From Psychromonas sp. 14N.309.X.WAT.B.A12 (GTDB lineage Bacteria; Pseudomonadota; Gammaproteobacteria; Enterobacterales; Psychromonadaceae): DNA of 64,000 nucleotides. Both the position numbers and the translations under genes were made by a program. The stretch lies in assembly GCF_030397575.1 (NCBI RefSeq), contig NZ_JAPNXS010000004.1, forward strand, positions 124,001 through 188,000, in the 5' to 3' direction. Shown piece after piece: positions 8,078 through 16,380 of the stretch. Position 1 is the stretch's first letter; every line of letters starts with the position of its first letter. The notes beneath the pieces are model-generated. The model was not told the DNA's origin. It saw nothing but the letters and a program-made list of their open reading frames with translations, and did not search any database.

Positions 8078-9336
8078 TGAACAAAAAAAACTTAATTTCT
8101 GTTTCTTCATTTGCTTGTATTAGTACTTTTGTTTTAAGTACTACAGTAAGTGCTGCACCTTTTGAAGTCTTACACTGGTGGACTGAGCCTGGAGAGTTGC
8201 AATCAAAACAGGTGTTAGTTGATCATCTTAAAGTGAACGATATTGAGTTTGAAGATTTTGCGATTGTTGGCGGTGGAGGTGATGGTGCGATTCATGTGTT
8301 ACAAATGCGCGCTTTATCAGGCACGCCACCTGAAGCCGCACAAATTAAAGGCCCAGATATTACAGAGTGGAATAAATTAAGCATGTTAGTGTCCATTGAT
8401 AAACTGGTGGACACACGAGCTTGGACTAACTTTTTGCCTGAAGTCGTTATTGATCATGTCTCGGTAGACCATGAATATATGGGCGTGCCCATTAACATTC
8501 ATCGTGTGAATTGGTTATGGTTAAATACAAAGATTTTTAAGCGTTTTGGGTTAGCAGCACCCACTACTTGGAAACAATTTTTTGCCGTGGCTGATTTTAT
8601 CCAAGCTAAAGGGGTAAAACCCTTATCGATGGGAGGTACACCTTGGCAGGATGCTTTATTATTTGAGTCTGTGGCAATTTCTGTATTAGGCCCAGAAAAC
8701 TACATCAAAGCCTTTGTTCACTTTGATAATAACGTGATTAACTCAGTTGCTATGGTTGATGCATTCAAGCTATTCAAACGATTACATCGTTATACGTCCA
8801 TTGCTCAACAGGGGCAAGATTGGTTTTGGGCTTCTCAATCCTTTATCAATGATCAAGCGGCTATGTTCTTTATGGGGGATTGGGTTAAAGGCAGTTGGAC
8901 AGCCGCGGGCAAAGAAGCGCTAAAAGATTATCGCTGTGTGCCAGCACCGGGTACGGATGGGGTCTTTAGTTATAATATTGATAGTTTTGTTTTGTTCAAA
9001 AAGGTTAATACGGATATCGAGCAGGCTAACCAAAAAATCTTTGTTGACACACTAATATCACCGGAGTTTCAAATAGATTTTAGTGTGGCAAAGGGATCTA
9101 TTCCTGCACGTCAAAATGTTGATTTAAGCCGTTTTGATAGCTGCTCAAAACAATCAGCCTATGATTTTGACCATAAGACAAAAGTACCATCATTCACTCA
9201 AAATATGGCAACCAGTAGTCATCAACAGGGACAAATCATTCAGTTGATCAGTGATTACTTCAATAGTGAATCACTGAGTGCAGAAGAAGCTGTGCAACAA
9301 TTAGATGTAATGGTGAAAGCCTTAACTTCTAAATAA
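8077..9336 (+). CDS. Periplasmic sugar-binding protein (COG1653/GtsA-like), no transporter genes nearby
   Basis: A 419-residue extracellular solute-binding protein of the ABC sugar-transporter type with a Sec signal peptide cleaved near residue 26 (TVSA/APFEVLHWWTE). The HWWTEPGE opening, GTPPEAAQIKG and MGDWVKGSW are typical of glucose/mannose-type binding proteins such as GtsA. I start it at ATG 8077, which overlaps the kinase stop; an in-frame extension upstream would lie inside the kinase gene. No permease or ATPase gene follows: the next gene is on the opposite strand. It may present ligand to the kinase, feed a transporter encoded elsewhere, or be a relic of a larger gts operon. Confidence 0.85.
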   Translation: MNKKNLISVSSFACISTFVLSTTVSAAPFEVLHWWTEPGELQSKQVLVDHLKVNDIEFEDFAIVGGGGDGAIHVLQMRALSGTPPEAAQIKGPDITEWNKLSMLVSIDKLVDTRAWTNFLPEVVIDHVSVDHEYMGVPINIHRVNWLWLNTKIFKRFGLAAPTTWKQFFAVADFIQAKGVKPLSMGGTPWQDALLFESVAISVLGPENYIKAFVHFDNNVINSVAMVDAFKLFKRLHRYTSIAQQGQDWFWASQSFINDQAAMFFMGDWVKGSWTAAGKEALKDYRCVPAPGTDGVFSYNIDSFVLFKKVNTDIEQANQKIFVDTLISPEFQIDFSVAKGSIPARQNVDLSRFDSCSKQSAYDFDHKTKVPSFTQNMATSSHQQGQIIQLISDYFNSESLSAEEAVQQLDVMVKALTSK

Positions 9337-9390
9337 ATAGGTTGATAAGCTTCGGTTGTGGCAGAGTGGAAGTCAGTAATAAAATGATAC

Positions 9391-9906
9391 TTAAGCAGGG
9401 CAGCCGGCTAGGGTTAGTACTGCTTTACCATTGTTATCAAACGTCGCCCGAATTGTTTCATTTCCCTTAATTGTTGCACTGACATTACCTTTTGCAATTT
9501 CTGAACTAGTCACACGAATGTTACCTAGTTCACTGTTGCTTAATGTGTCATCAACATCAATGGTAAAAATAAGAACTTCATTGGCATTCATCGATACCCA
9601 CAAAGGCAGTTGTTTATCACCATCGTTCACTTTATTGCCAGAATGCAGAGAGATATTACCCGATGTCACTTCAAAGGGTTGAAAAACTTCTACACCTTGA
9701 CCTGATGCAGTGGTATCAAAAATTAAACGTCCTACGCTATTAGTTAAGTCAATATTTAAAGCCATCTCTTGTATGTTACATTTGCTATTATTACTGATTG
9801 AAAATTTATCTTTTGGCGCGCCATCGCGAAATTGGATTTGAATATTAGCGAATGCACCGACAGAGGTGATGCATAATATTAGTGCAGATAATAAATGTTT
9901 AAACAT
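9391..9906 (-). CDS. Small secreted protein of unknown function
   Basis: A 171-residue protein with a clear signal peptide (cleavage about residue 20, GAFA/NIQI). The mature part is predicted beta-rich, with few hydrophobic runs and two cysteines (about residues 43 and 169) that could form one disulphide joining the ends. Motifs such as FRDGAPKDKFSI, IFDTTASGQGVEVFQPFE and FTIDVDDTL resemble what I recall of marine bacterial proteins loosely annotated 'aggregation factor core'. That label says little and should not be taken as function. It follows the GH3 gene on the same strand 165 bp downstream, past a strong hairpin. Confidence 0.7.
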   Translation of the reverse strand: MFKHLLSALILCITSVGAFANIQIQFRDGAPKDKFSISNNSKCNIQEMALNIDLTNSVGRLIFDTTASGQGVEVFQPFEVTSGNISLHSGNKVNDGDKQLPLWVSMNANEVLIFTIDVDDTLSNSELGNIRVTSSEIAKGNVSATIKGNETIRATFDNNGKAVLTLAGCPA

Positions 9907-10011
9907 AATTTTAATCCTTTAAAAATGGTTACTAAATATTACGTTTATGAAGGTGACTAAGATCAGTTTAAGTAAAGCCTGCAGCAAAGGGAGAGAAGGA
10001 TAACTAGAGAA

Positions 10012-10051
10012 ACCTTTAAAGTACCGACAGATTTGCTAGTACTTTAAAGGT
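10012..10051 (-). terminator. Hairpin downstream of the GH3 gene
   Basis: Perfect 13-bp arms ACCTTTAAAGTAC (10012-10024) and GTACTTTAAAGGT (10039-10051) enclose a 14-base loop, 20 bp after the GH3 stop. Read on the minus strand, it is followed only by TTTC, so it may be a weak terminator or a 3'-end stabilising structure. Confidence 0.5.
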
Positions 10052-10070
10052 GAGTACAACTAACTTTGAA

Positions 10071-13000
10071 TTATTTCGCTAGTTGAATGTTTTTTACTTT
10101 AAAGCTAAATCCAGCTTGAGAAGAACCCCAAGAAGCGAGTAATGCCAATGGTTTATTGACAGTGGTTATATCCAAACTGCCGGTATTTAAATCATTAATA
10201 TTAGTGATAACAGTATGCCATTCACCTGCAGCATAGTTGGCTTTTGGTAGTAGGTAATCATTGCCTACCCCATTTTCAGATTCCATTTTGATCACTAATC
10301 CCTCCGTGGCGGTTTCTCCATCATTTGCTGGTTCGCCGTAACTTTCAATAAATAAATCAAATGTTAATGTCCCTTCTACATAGTTTGATAGGTTTTGCGC
10401 ATCCCCCTCAATATTAACAATACCTTTATAGCTTTCAGGGCTAGTGGCATTGTAAACAATGGATAATATGGTTTCATCATTGACGGTTTCTTCACTATAG
10501 GTGACGTGTCCTTCGATAGTAGACCAATCATCTGTAGTGGTTTGGTATGTACTTAGGTTAAGCCAAGTATCTTGGACAGTAACTTCATTACTGTCCAATG
10601 GAGGTAACGCATCTTCTTGTAATGCGTCACAGCTGATTGCGTCTGCGGCAGTATCTATGCTACTTGGGACGTAACGAATCTCACCTAAGTTAAACTCAAC
10701 GGCTTCTGTTGAATATAATAGGAAAGGTGTATTTACTATTGAGAAGTCCATACCTTCGTCCACTAAGCAAGATAATGGCACTTTGATGGTTGTCCAGTTA
10801 CTTTCATTTGCAGTGCTTGCTTCGGGTAAAGCTTTATTGATCGCCACTTCACCTAAACATGGCCACTCACAATGTGTGGACAGGATAAGACTTTCTGGAG
10901 CAGCTGTTTTCATATCGATATCAAATTGCAGAGTTGCATCGGCATTAACGTAACTGTATTTATCAATACCATTGGTATCGCTGGTCTGTAAATACACTTG
11001 AGCAGGTGATTCCCCACTAAAGCTAACATGGATTGCATCTTGTTGATGTAAGTAGTTAATTGGGGTGGTAGTGATCGAGCCAATGGTTGTTTCAGAGCCA
11101 TTTGATACTTCTACTCCAGCCCATCCATTTGCTTCACCACTAATACGAGCGGTGAATTCACCAGAAGATTCTCGGCCGTATATCTCTAAATTGACGGTTG
11201 CTGTATCCGTGTCTGGCTCCGATTGACCACAACCATAATCTCGTTCATCAAGTTCGATATTGTCTAAATCAGTAGTAACTGATTGTGTTTCAATTGACGC
11301 ATAAGCTAAGCCATAGCCGTAAGGAAACAGTGGTTTATGCTCTCCTTCAATATCTTGCTCAATCAATATGCCTGTTGTGCCATCTACTGGTGTGCTGTAA
11401 TCGGCAATATTCGGTGCATGACGATTAATAGTGGTTGAACACACGGTCATTGGCCATGAGTAGGAGAGGCGACCTGTAAAATCCATGCCGTTATTAGCAA
11501 ATAACACATCGGTGATGCCGCCTGCCTCTGTGCCAGGTAACCAAGCAGCAATAAATGCATCCGACGCATTGATCTCTTCATTTACGTACAAAGGGCGACC
11601 AGAATAGAATACAGTTACCACTTTATGACCCGCTTCTTTCATCTCTTGCACTGTTGCAAGGTCAGCTGCATAGGTTGCATCTAATGAAGAAAACGCTAAG
11701 GTTTGTGTAGATTTAATATCACCAAACATTTCTGCATAAGGATCTTCACCAATGACGACGATAGCAATTGCATCCTCTGGCGCTTCTGAAGCATTTGTAA
11801 AGACTTGTTCCGTCCCGACTACATCTTGAAAAGCCATTAATAACGTTGTTGCACCAGGAAAGTCATCTTCAATGGTGTTTTCAGTACCTTGCCAAGTTAA
11901 GCTCCAACCACCGGTTTGCTTTTGAATATCATTGGCTGCGCTACCGGTTACTATGTAACTTGCTTCCTTGCTTAATGGTAAAATATTATCTTTGTTTTTA
12001 AGTAATACTAGTGATTCACTCACTGCTTGTCGTGCTAAAGCTCTGTGTGCATCAGAGCCTAAGATATCAGCATCTCCAGCGAGTTCTCGTTGTGATGGTT
12101 TAGGTTTATTCCAAAGGTCTGCACGCATTTTGACACGTAAAATACGAGTAACTGCATCATTAATACGTTCAATGGCTATGGTGCCATCATTGACTTGGTC
12201 AATCACATTGCTGTAGAAAGCTTGCCAATCACTTCTTGAAGTAACCATGAATACATCGTTACCTGCATTCACCGCTTCAGGACAATTAGATGCAGTGCAA
12301 CCAGTGATCTCTTGTTGACCATTCCAGTCAGTAACAATAATCCCATCAAAGCCCATTTTATCTTTTAAGATATCATTCAATAAATATTTACTACCGTGCA
12401 GTTTATAATTGTACTCACCGCTTTCTGTTTGGTCATAATTGGCTTGGTTGTGCCACGAATTAAAAGAGCTCATGACGACTTGAGCGCCAGCATCTAACCC
12501 AGCGAAATAGCCTGTCGCGTGGATATTACGAAGGTACTCTTCGCTATAATGATTCTCACCACGGTCTTCACCATCGAAGGTTCCACCATCTCCGACCCAA
12601 TGTTTTACATTAGAGATAACATTGGTTTGACCTTTTAATCCTTCCGATCCACCTTGAAGACCAGCTACCATTTGTCCTGCAAATTGGTAAATAATCTCAG
12701 GATCTTCTGAGTAGCCTTCATACACTCGCCCCCAGCGATAATCACGAGGTGCCGCTACAGTAGGCGCGAAGGTCCAATCTAGGCCAGTTGCTACAATTTC
12801 TTGTGCGGTGGCGATACCAATTTCATAGATTAATTCAGGATTATTGGCCGCGCCTAAGCCAATGTTATGCGGGAATACTGTTGCACGGTAAACATTGTTA
12901 TGGCCGTGAACCGCATCGGTTGCCCACATAAAAGGAATCTTAAAAGGTCTATCTTCGTAGGCTTCTGCTAATGCATCATAATATTCGTCTGCTTTTTCTG

Positions 13001-13358
13001 CCCAATCTGCTGCGGTTGCATATTTATCATCATTAGGCCAAGCACCGCCGCCGTTTAATAACGAACCTAATTTATATTGTTTAGCTTCTTCAACAGTCAC
13101 TTCGCGGAGATCGGGTTGAATCATTTGACCTACTTTTTCTGCTAACGTCATTTGTTCCAGGATAGTGGCTATGGCTGCTTCAATACTTGGGTCAACGGCG
13201 ACGGCACTATTGATTTTCGGCCAGTCTTGAAAATAAGGGACTTTCGAATCAACAGTTGTTATAGCGTTGTCGTTTGTAACTTCTTCCGCATCATTATTGC
13301 AGCCAGACAGTAATGCCATAGAGACAACACATGAAATAATCGATCTTTTATAATGCAT
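10071..13358 (-). CDS. GH3 exo-beta-glucanase/beta-glucosidase lipoprotein with long C-terminal region
   Basis: A 1095-residue glycoside hydrolase family 3 protein. A lipoprotein signal peptide ends in LLSGC (C20), so it is probably anchored in the outer membrane. The N-terminal (alpha/beta)8 domain carries KHW (about 252-254) and the catalytic nucleophile D344 in IIVTDWNG; the alpha/beta sandwich follows. Residues about 690-910 look like the ExoP-type C-terminal beta-sandwich. A further roughly 160-residue beta-rich domain (about 935-1095) resembles a carbohydrate-binding jelly roll. ExoP-type enzymes are about 840 residues, so this one is some 250 longer. Expected activity is release of glucose from beta-1,3/1,4-glucans. 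The start has AAGGAAG 5 bases upstream. Confidence 0.9.
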   Translation of the reverse strand: MHYKRSIISCVVSMALLSGCNNDAEEVTNDNAITTVDSKVPYFQDWPKINSAVAVDPSIEAAIATILEQMTLAEKVGQMIQPDLREVTVEEAKQYKLGSLLNGGGAWPNDDKYATAADWAEKADEYYDALAEAYEDRPFKIPFMWATDAVHGHNNVYRATVFPHNIGLGAANNPELIYEIGIATAQEIVATGLDWTFAPTVAAPRDYRWGRVYEGYSEDPEIIYQFAGQMVAGLQGGSEGLKGQTNVISNVKHWVGDGGTFDGEDRGENHYSEEYLRNIHATGYFAGLDAGAQVVMSSFNSWHNQANYDQTESGEYNYKLHGSKYLLNDILKDKMGFDGIIVTDWNGQQEITGCTASNCPEAVNAGNDVFMVTSRSDWQAFYSNVIDQVNDGTIAIERINDAVTRILRVKMRADLWNKPKPSQRELAGDADILGSDAHRALARQAVSESLVLLKNKDNILPLSKEASYIVTGSAANDIQKQTGGWSLTWQGTENTIEDDFPGATTLLMAFQDVVGTEQVFTNASEAPEDAIAIVVIGEDPYAEMFGDIKSTQTLAFSSLDATYAADLATVQEMKEAGHKVVTVFYSGRPLYVNEEINASDAFIAAWLPGTEAGGITDVLFANNGMDFTGRLSYSWPMTVCSTTINRHAPNIADYSTPVDGTTGILIEQDIEGEHKPLFPYGYGLAYASIETQSVTTDLDNIELDERDYGCGQSEPDTDTATVNLEIYGRESSGEFTARISGEANGWAGVEVSNGSETTIGSITTTPINYLHQQDAIHVSFSGESPAQVYLQTSDTNGIDKYSYVNADATLQFDIDMKTAAPESLILSTHCEWPCLGEVAINKALPEASTANESNWTTIKVPLSCLVDEGMDFSIVNTPFLLYSTEAVEFNLGEIRYVPSSIDTAADAISCDALQEDALPPLDSNEVTVQDTWLNLSTYQTTTDDWSTIEGHVTYSEETVNDETILSIVYNATSPESYKGIVNIEGDAQNLSNYVEGTLTFDLFIESYGEPANDGETATEGLVIKMESENGVGNDYLLPKANYAAGEWHTVITNINDLNTGSLDITTVNKPLALLASWGSSQAGFSFKVKNIQLAK

Positions 13359-13775
13359 ACATCTTCCTTGTAGTTTCCTGATAAAACACCTTTTCTCAGT
13401 TCTTCAATAAAAAATGAATGATTAACTGAGTTACCTAAGGTGAAAAAAGTCAACTTTTATAGATAAATCCTATGAGCTTTATGACTCTGTTTTATCTTTA
13501 ATTTATCTGCTGTGTATTTTTAATTCGCTGAGCATTATAGGAAAAACTGCTAGTGAAAAAGCGATCAATATCTCTTATGTAATTGATTTTATGTAACAAA
13601 AGGTAACTAATTTGTAACGCCTTTAATCCAATTATAGGGTTTTCAGTTGCAGGAAGTAGGGAATAAATAGATAACTCATTAGAGTTAATCAAATTTTTAA
13701 AGCAAGGCTTAGTACTTCATTTACAAGGTAATCTTGGAGGCTAAAAGATGATCATGTTATCGCTATATTGATGTC

Positions 13776-13822
13776 CTTTTTACTTTGTAACAAAAATCAT
13801 CATTCGGTTACAAAGTAAAAAG
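13776..13822. repeat. Perfect 16-bp inverted repeat in divergent regulatory region
   Basis: Arms CTTTTTACTTTGTAAC (13776-13791) and GTTACAAAGTAAAAAG (13807-13822) are exact reverse complements, separated by 15 bases. It is mid-way between the GH3 and BMP start codons and far from any stop codon, so it is unlikely to be a terminator. It could be an operator for a dimeric regulator or an RNA hairpin in a leader. Confidence 0.6.
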
Positions 13823-13960
13823 TGGTCTTGCAAAAATTAAGACGTAATATCAAGAATATTCCATTTCTATTTGATCTTTAATCACGATTTATTACTTATG
13901 TTTAAAATGGTTTAGCATTTTCCAACTAGATCTTATAATTTGTGCAAATGGTCAGGAAAC

Positions 13961-13967
13961 TGCACCA
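13961..13967 (+). promoter_or_regulatory. NtrC-like half-site TGCACCA
   Basis: TGCACCA matches one half of the NtrC consensus (TGCACCA-N4-TGGTGCA); the other half is poor here (AGTACAA). It lies about 110 bp upstream of the sigma-54-like promoter, a normal enhancer distance. A single half-site occurs often by chance. Confidence 0.25.
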
Positions 13968-14072
13968 AAAGAGTACAAACTTTAATTTTTTTTAATGATT
14001 TCTGATCCAAATAAATTATTTAAAACACTGTTTAGCTAGCTATGGTAGGCATTGTTAACGTTTAAGTTTTTA

Positions 14073-14089
14073 TTGGTCTGCTTTTTGCT
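14073..14089 (+). promoter_or_regulatory. Candidate sigma-54 (-24/-12) promoter of the BMP operon
   Basis: The sequence TTGGTCTGCTTTTTGCT has the invariant GG (14075-14076) and GC (14087-14088) exactly 10 bases apart, plus the flanking T residues of the consensus YTGGCACGN4TTGCW. The inner part of the -24 element (TCT instead of CAC) is off consensus. The transcript would start near 14100, 40 bases before the BMP start codon. Confidence 0.45.
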
Positions 14090-14139
14090 AACTAACTGTA
14101 GTTAAGTGTTATTTGATGTTAAATAAAAGGGAGTTATTT

Positions 14140-15219
14140 ATGAAGTTCAACAAATTAGTGACGGTTGCTGCTTTGGCTGTTAACGCGTTCTTGTTACCGA
14201 CAACACAAGCTGCGGATGATCCATTAAAAGTGGGGTTTGTGTATGTGGGACCTGTGGGCGACCACGGTTGGAGTTATGAACATGATCAAGGCCGATTAGA
14301 GTTAGAAAAACACTTTGATGGTAAAGTAGAAACAACTTATGTTGAGAATGTACCCGAAGGTGCTGATGCTGAACGAGTTATCACTCAGTTAGCTAAGTCT
14401 GGCCATGATGTTATCTTCACGACCTCTTTTGGATTTATGAATCCAACCATTAAAGTGGCAAAACGTTTCCCTAAAGTGCATTTTGAAAACGCAACGGGTT
14501 ACAAACGCAGTAAAAATGTGGGTACGTACTTATTAAGTACTTATCAAGGCCGTTATGTTTCTGGTGTTGCAGCAGGTATGGAAACAGAGTCTAACGTATT
14601 GGGTTATATTGCCTCTTTCCCAATTCCAGAAGTTATTCGTGATATCAATGCCGTTTATTTAGGCGCTAAAAGTGTTAACCCTGATGTAAAAATGAAAATT
14701 GTTTGGGTAAGCACTTGGTACGATCCAGGTAAAGAAGCTGATGCAGCAAATGCCTTAATGGATCAAGGTGCTGATGTGATTTTACAGCATACAGATAGTC
14801 CAGCACCGCTTATTGCTGCTGAAAAACGCGGTAAAATGGGGATTGGCCAAGCCTCTGATATGAGCCACTTTGCACCTACTGCGCATATGTTCTCGGTACG
14901 TGATCATTGGGGACCTTACTACATTGATACCGTACAAAAGATCATGGATAACACTTGGAAACCTGAAGATTACTGGGGCGGTTTCAAAGAAGAGATTTTA
15001 CAAATCGTCTCTGTTAATCCAAATCTGAGTGATGAGATTAAAACAGCCATCAGTGAAACTGAAGCAAAAATTAAATCGGGTGAATTCCATCCATTCACAG
15101 GGCCAATGAAGGATAACCAAGGTAATGAAGTTATCCCTGCTGGCAAAACACTAACTGATGAAGAGTTAGCTGGTGTGATGTGGTATGTAGAAGGCATCGA
15201 TGCAAAAATTCCACAATAA
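14140..15219 (+). CDS. BMP-family ABC transporter substrate-binding protein
   Basis: A 359-residue periplasmic binding protein of the BMP/Med family (COG1744), with a Sec signal peptide cleaved near residue 24 (TTQA/ADDP) and no lipobox. Typical motifs are GFVYVGPVGDHGWSYEHDQG at the mature N-terminus, GFMNPTIKVAKRFP and STWYDPGKEADAANALMDQGADVI. Characterised BMP proteins bind nucleosides or purines, which suggests such a ligand here. I start at ATG 14140 because AAAAGGGAG lies 7 bases upstream; the frame extends to 14113 without a ribosome binding site. It heads an operon with an oxygenase, an ATPase and two permeases. Confidence 0.9.
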   Translation: MKFNKLVTVAALAVNAFLLPTTQAADDPLKVGFVYVGPVGDHGWSYEHDQGRLELEKHFDGKVETTYVENVPEGADAERVITQLAKSGHDVIFTTSFGFMNPTIKVAKRFPKVHFENATGYKRSKNVGTYLLSTYQGRYVSGVAAGMETESNVLGYIASFPIPEVIRDINAVYLGAKSVNPDVKMKIVWVSTWYDPGKEADAANALMDQGADVILQHTDSPAPLIAAEKRGKMGIGQASDMSHFAPTAHMFSVRDHWGPYYIDTVQKIMDNTWKPEDYWGGFKEEILQIVSVNPNLSDEIKTAISETEAKIKSGEFHPFTGPMKDNQGNEVIPAGKTLTDEELAGVMWYVEGIDAKIPQ

Positions 15220-15298
15220 ATAGCCTCCTTACTTAGTGCTAGTTCGCTAGCACTAATTTTCCTCGCTCAATTAAATACCCAATTTTAGGATATACACT

Positions 15299-16255
15299 AT
15301 GACCTTAAACTTACCCATCATTGATATAACGGCACTGCAAAGTGATGATATTAGCCAGTGGAGTGATGTGATCACTGCCATTGATAAAGCATGTCGTGAT
15401 ACTGGATTTTTTTACGTGACAGGTCATGGCATTCCTAAACAGCAGTTTGATAACGTACAGTCGATGGCAAACACTTTCTTCTCTTTACCTGAGTTTGCTA
15501 AACAAAAAATTAATATTCAGCATTCAAGCAATCACCGTGGGTGGGGGCAAGTGAGTGCTGAACAACTAGATCCTAATGGACCTAGTGATCATAAAGAAAC
15601 CTTTGATATGGCCTTAGACCTTAGCCCATATCATCCTCAAGTAGCTCGTTGTGGGCAATTATATGGACCAAATCAATATCCTAACGTCGATGGCTTTATT
15701 CAATTAATGCAACAACAATATCAATTGAGTATGGAGGTTGCCTTAAGAATTTTAAAAGCAATGGCTTTAGCGTTATCGTTACCAATTGACTTTTTTAGTC
15801 AACACTTTAGTTATCCTGTGAGTGTCTTACGTTTAATTCATTACCCACCTCAACAAGGCCAACAAAATGGTGCTGGAGCACATACGGATTATGGTTGTAT
15901 TACCTTGTTATACCAAGATCATATTGGTGGATTACAGGTCCAAGATCGCCATGGTAATTGGCTAGATGCTACACCGGTTGAAAACAGCTTTGTGGTGAAC
16001 ATTGGTGATTTAATGCAGCGTTGGACCAATGACTGCTATAAATCAACCAAACATAGGGTAACAAGTCCAACTTCTCAAACAACGCGTTTTTCAATGCCAT
16101 TCTTTGTTGAACCAAACTTTGATACGCCGGTGGCAACAATAGAATCATGCTTACAACCTGGTGAAGCACCTGTTTACCAAGATGTGACTGCTGGTGATTG
16201 GATTTTGTCACGCTTCGCGGATACTTATGAATACCGTAATGAAGAGATAGAGTAG
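15299..16255 (+). CDS. 2-oxoglutarate/Fe(II)-dependent oxygenase, isopenicillin-N-synthase family
   Basis: A 318-residue enzyme with the N-terminal DIOX_N region (PIIDI...ACRDTGFFYVTGHGI) and the double-stranded beta-helix core. The iron ligands are H195 and D197 (AHTDYG) and H252 (KSTKHRV); the 2-oxoglutarate-binding R263 and S265 (TRFSMPFF) are intact, so it should be active. Within this family, fungal thymine 7-hydroxylase acts on a nucleobase. The position inside a BMP-type transporter operon makes a nucleobase or nucleoside-like substrate a reasonable guess, but it is only that. It starts 79 bp after the binding-protein gene, with the ATPase gene 125 bp downstream. Confidence 0.88.
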   Translation: MTLNLPIIDITALQSDDISQWSDVITAIDKACRDTGFFYVTGHGIPKQQFDNVQSMANTFFSLPEFAKQKINIQHSSNHRGWGQVSAEQLDPNGPSDHKETFDMALDLSPYHPQVARCGQLYGPNQYPNVDGFIQLMQQQYQLSMEVALRILKAMALALSLPIDFFSQHFSYPVSVLRLIHYPPQQGQQNGAGAHTDYGCITLLYQDHIGGLQVQDRHGNWLDATPVENSFVVNIGDLMQRWTNDCYKSTKHRVTSPTSQTTRFSMPFFVEPNFDTPVATIESCLQPGEAPVYQDVTAGDWILSRFADTYEYRNEEIE

Positions 16256-16380
16256 CGGCAATCTACTTTGGCTAACAAAGTTAGTAATTAAGCAAAAATT
16301 TGCCCAAGGAGACAAGGGTAAATACATGCATTAATGGATCAAAATAGTGCATGAGAGATCAATAAGGAACAAACGATAAT

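Larger units (their letters stand above)
13359..14139. other. Long divergent intergenic region between GH3 and BMP genes
   Basis: About 780 bp with no convincing gene. It holds the GH3 promoter region (minus strand) and the BMP promoter region (plus strand). TGTAAC/GTTACA-like heptamers recur between about 13585 and 13815, including the long inverted repeat at 13776-13822. Further right lie a TGCACCA half-site (13961-13967) and a sigma-54-like promoter (14073-14089). A seven-codon ORF after GGAGG at 13737-13741 is too short to interpret. Confidence 0.5.

Noticed and set aside
13498-13692. A 64-codon minus-strand ORF in the GH3/BMP gap
   Set aside because: Low-complexity AT-rich sequence, no ribosome binding site, no recognisable domain.
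13737-13771. GGAGG followed by a seven-codon ORF
   Set aside because: The spacing is plausible but the ORF is too short, with nothing notable; a chance match cannot be excluded.
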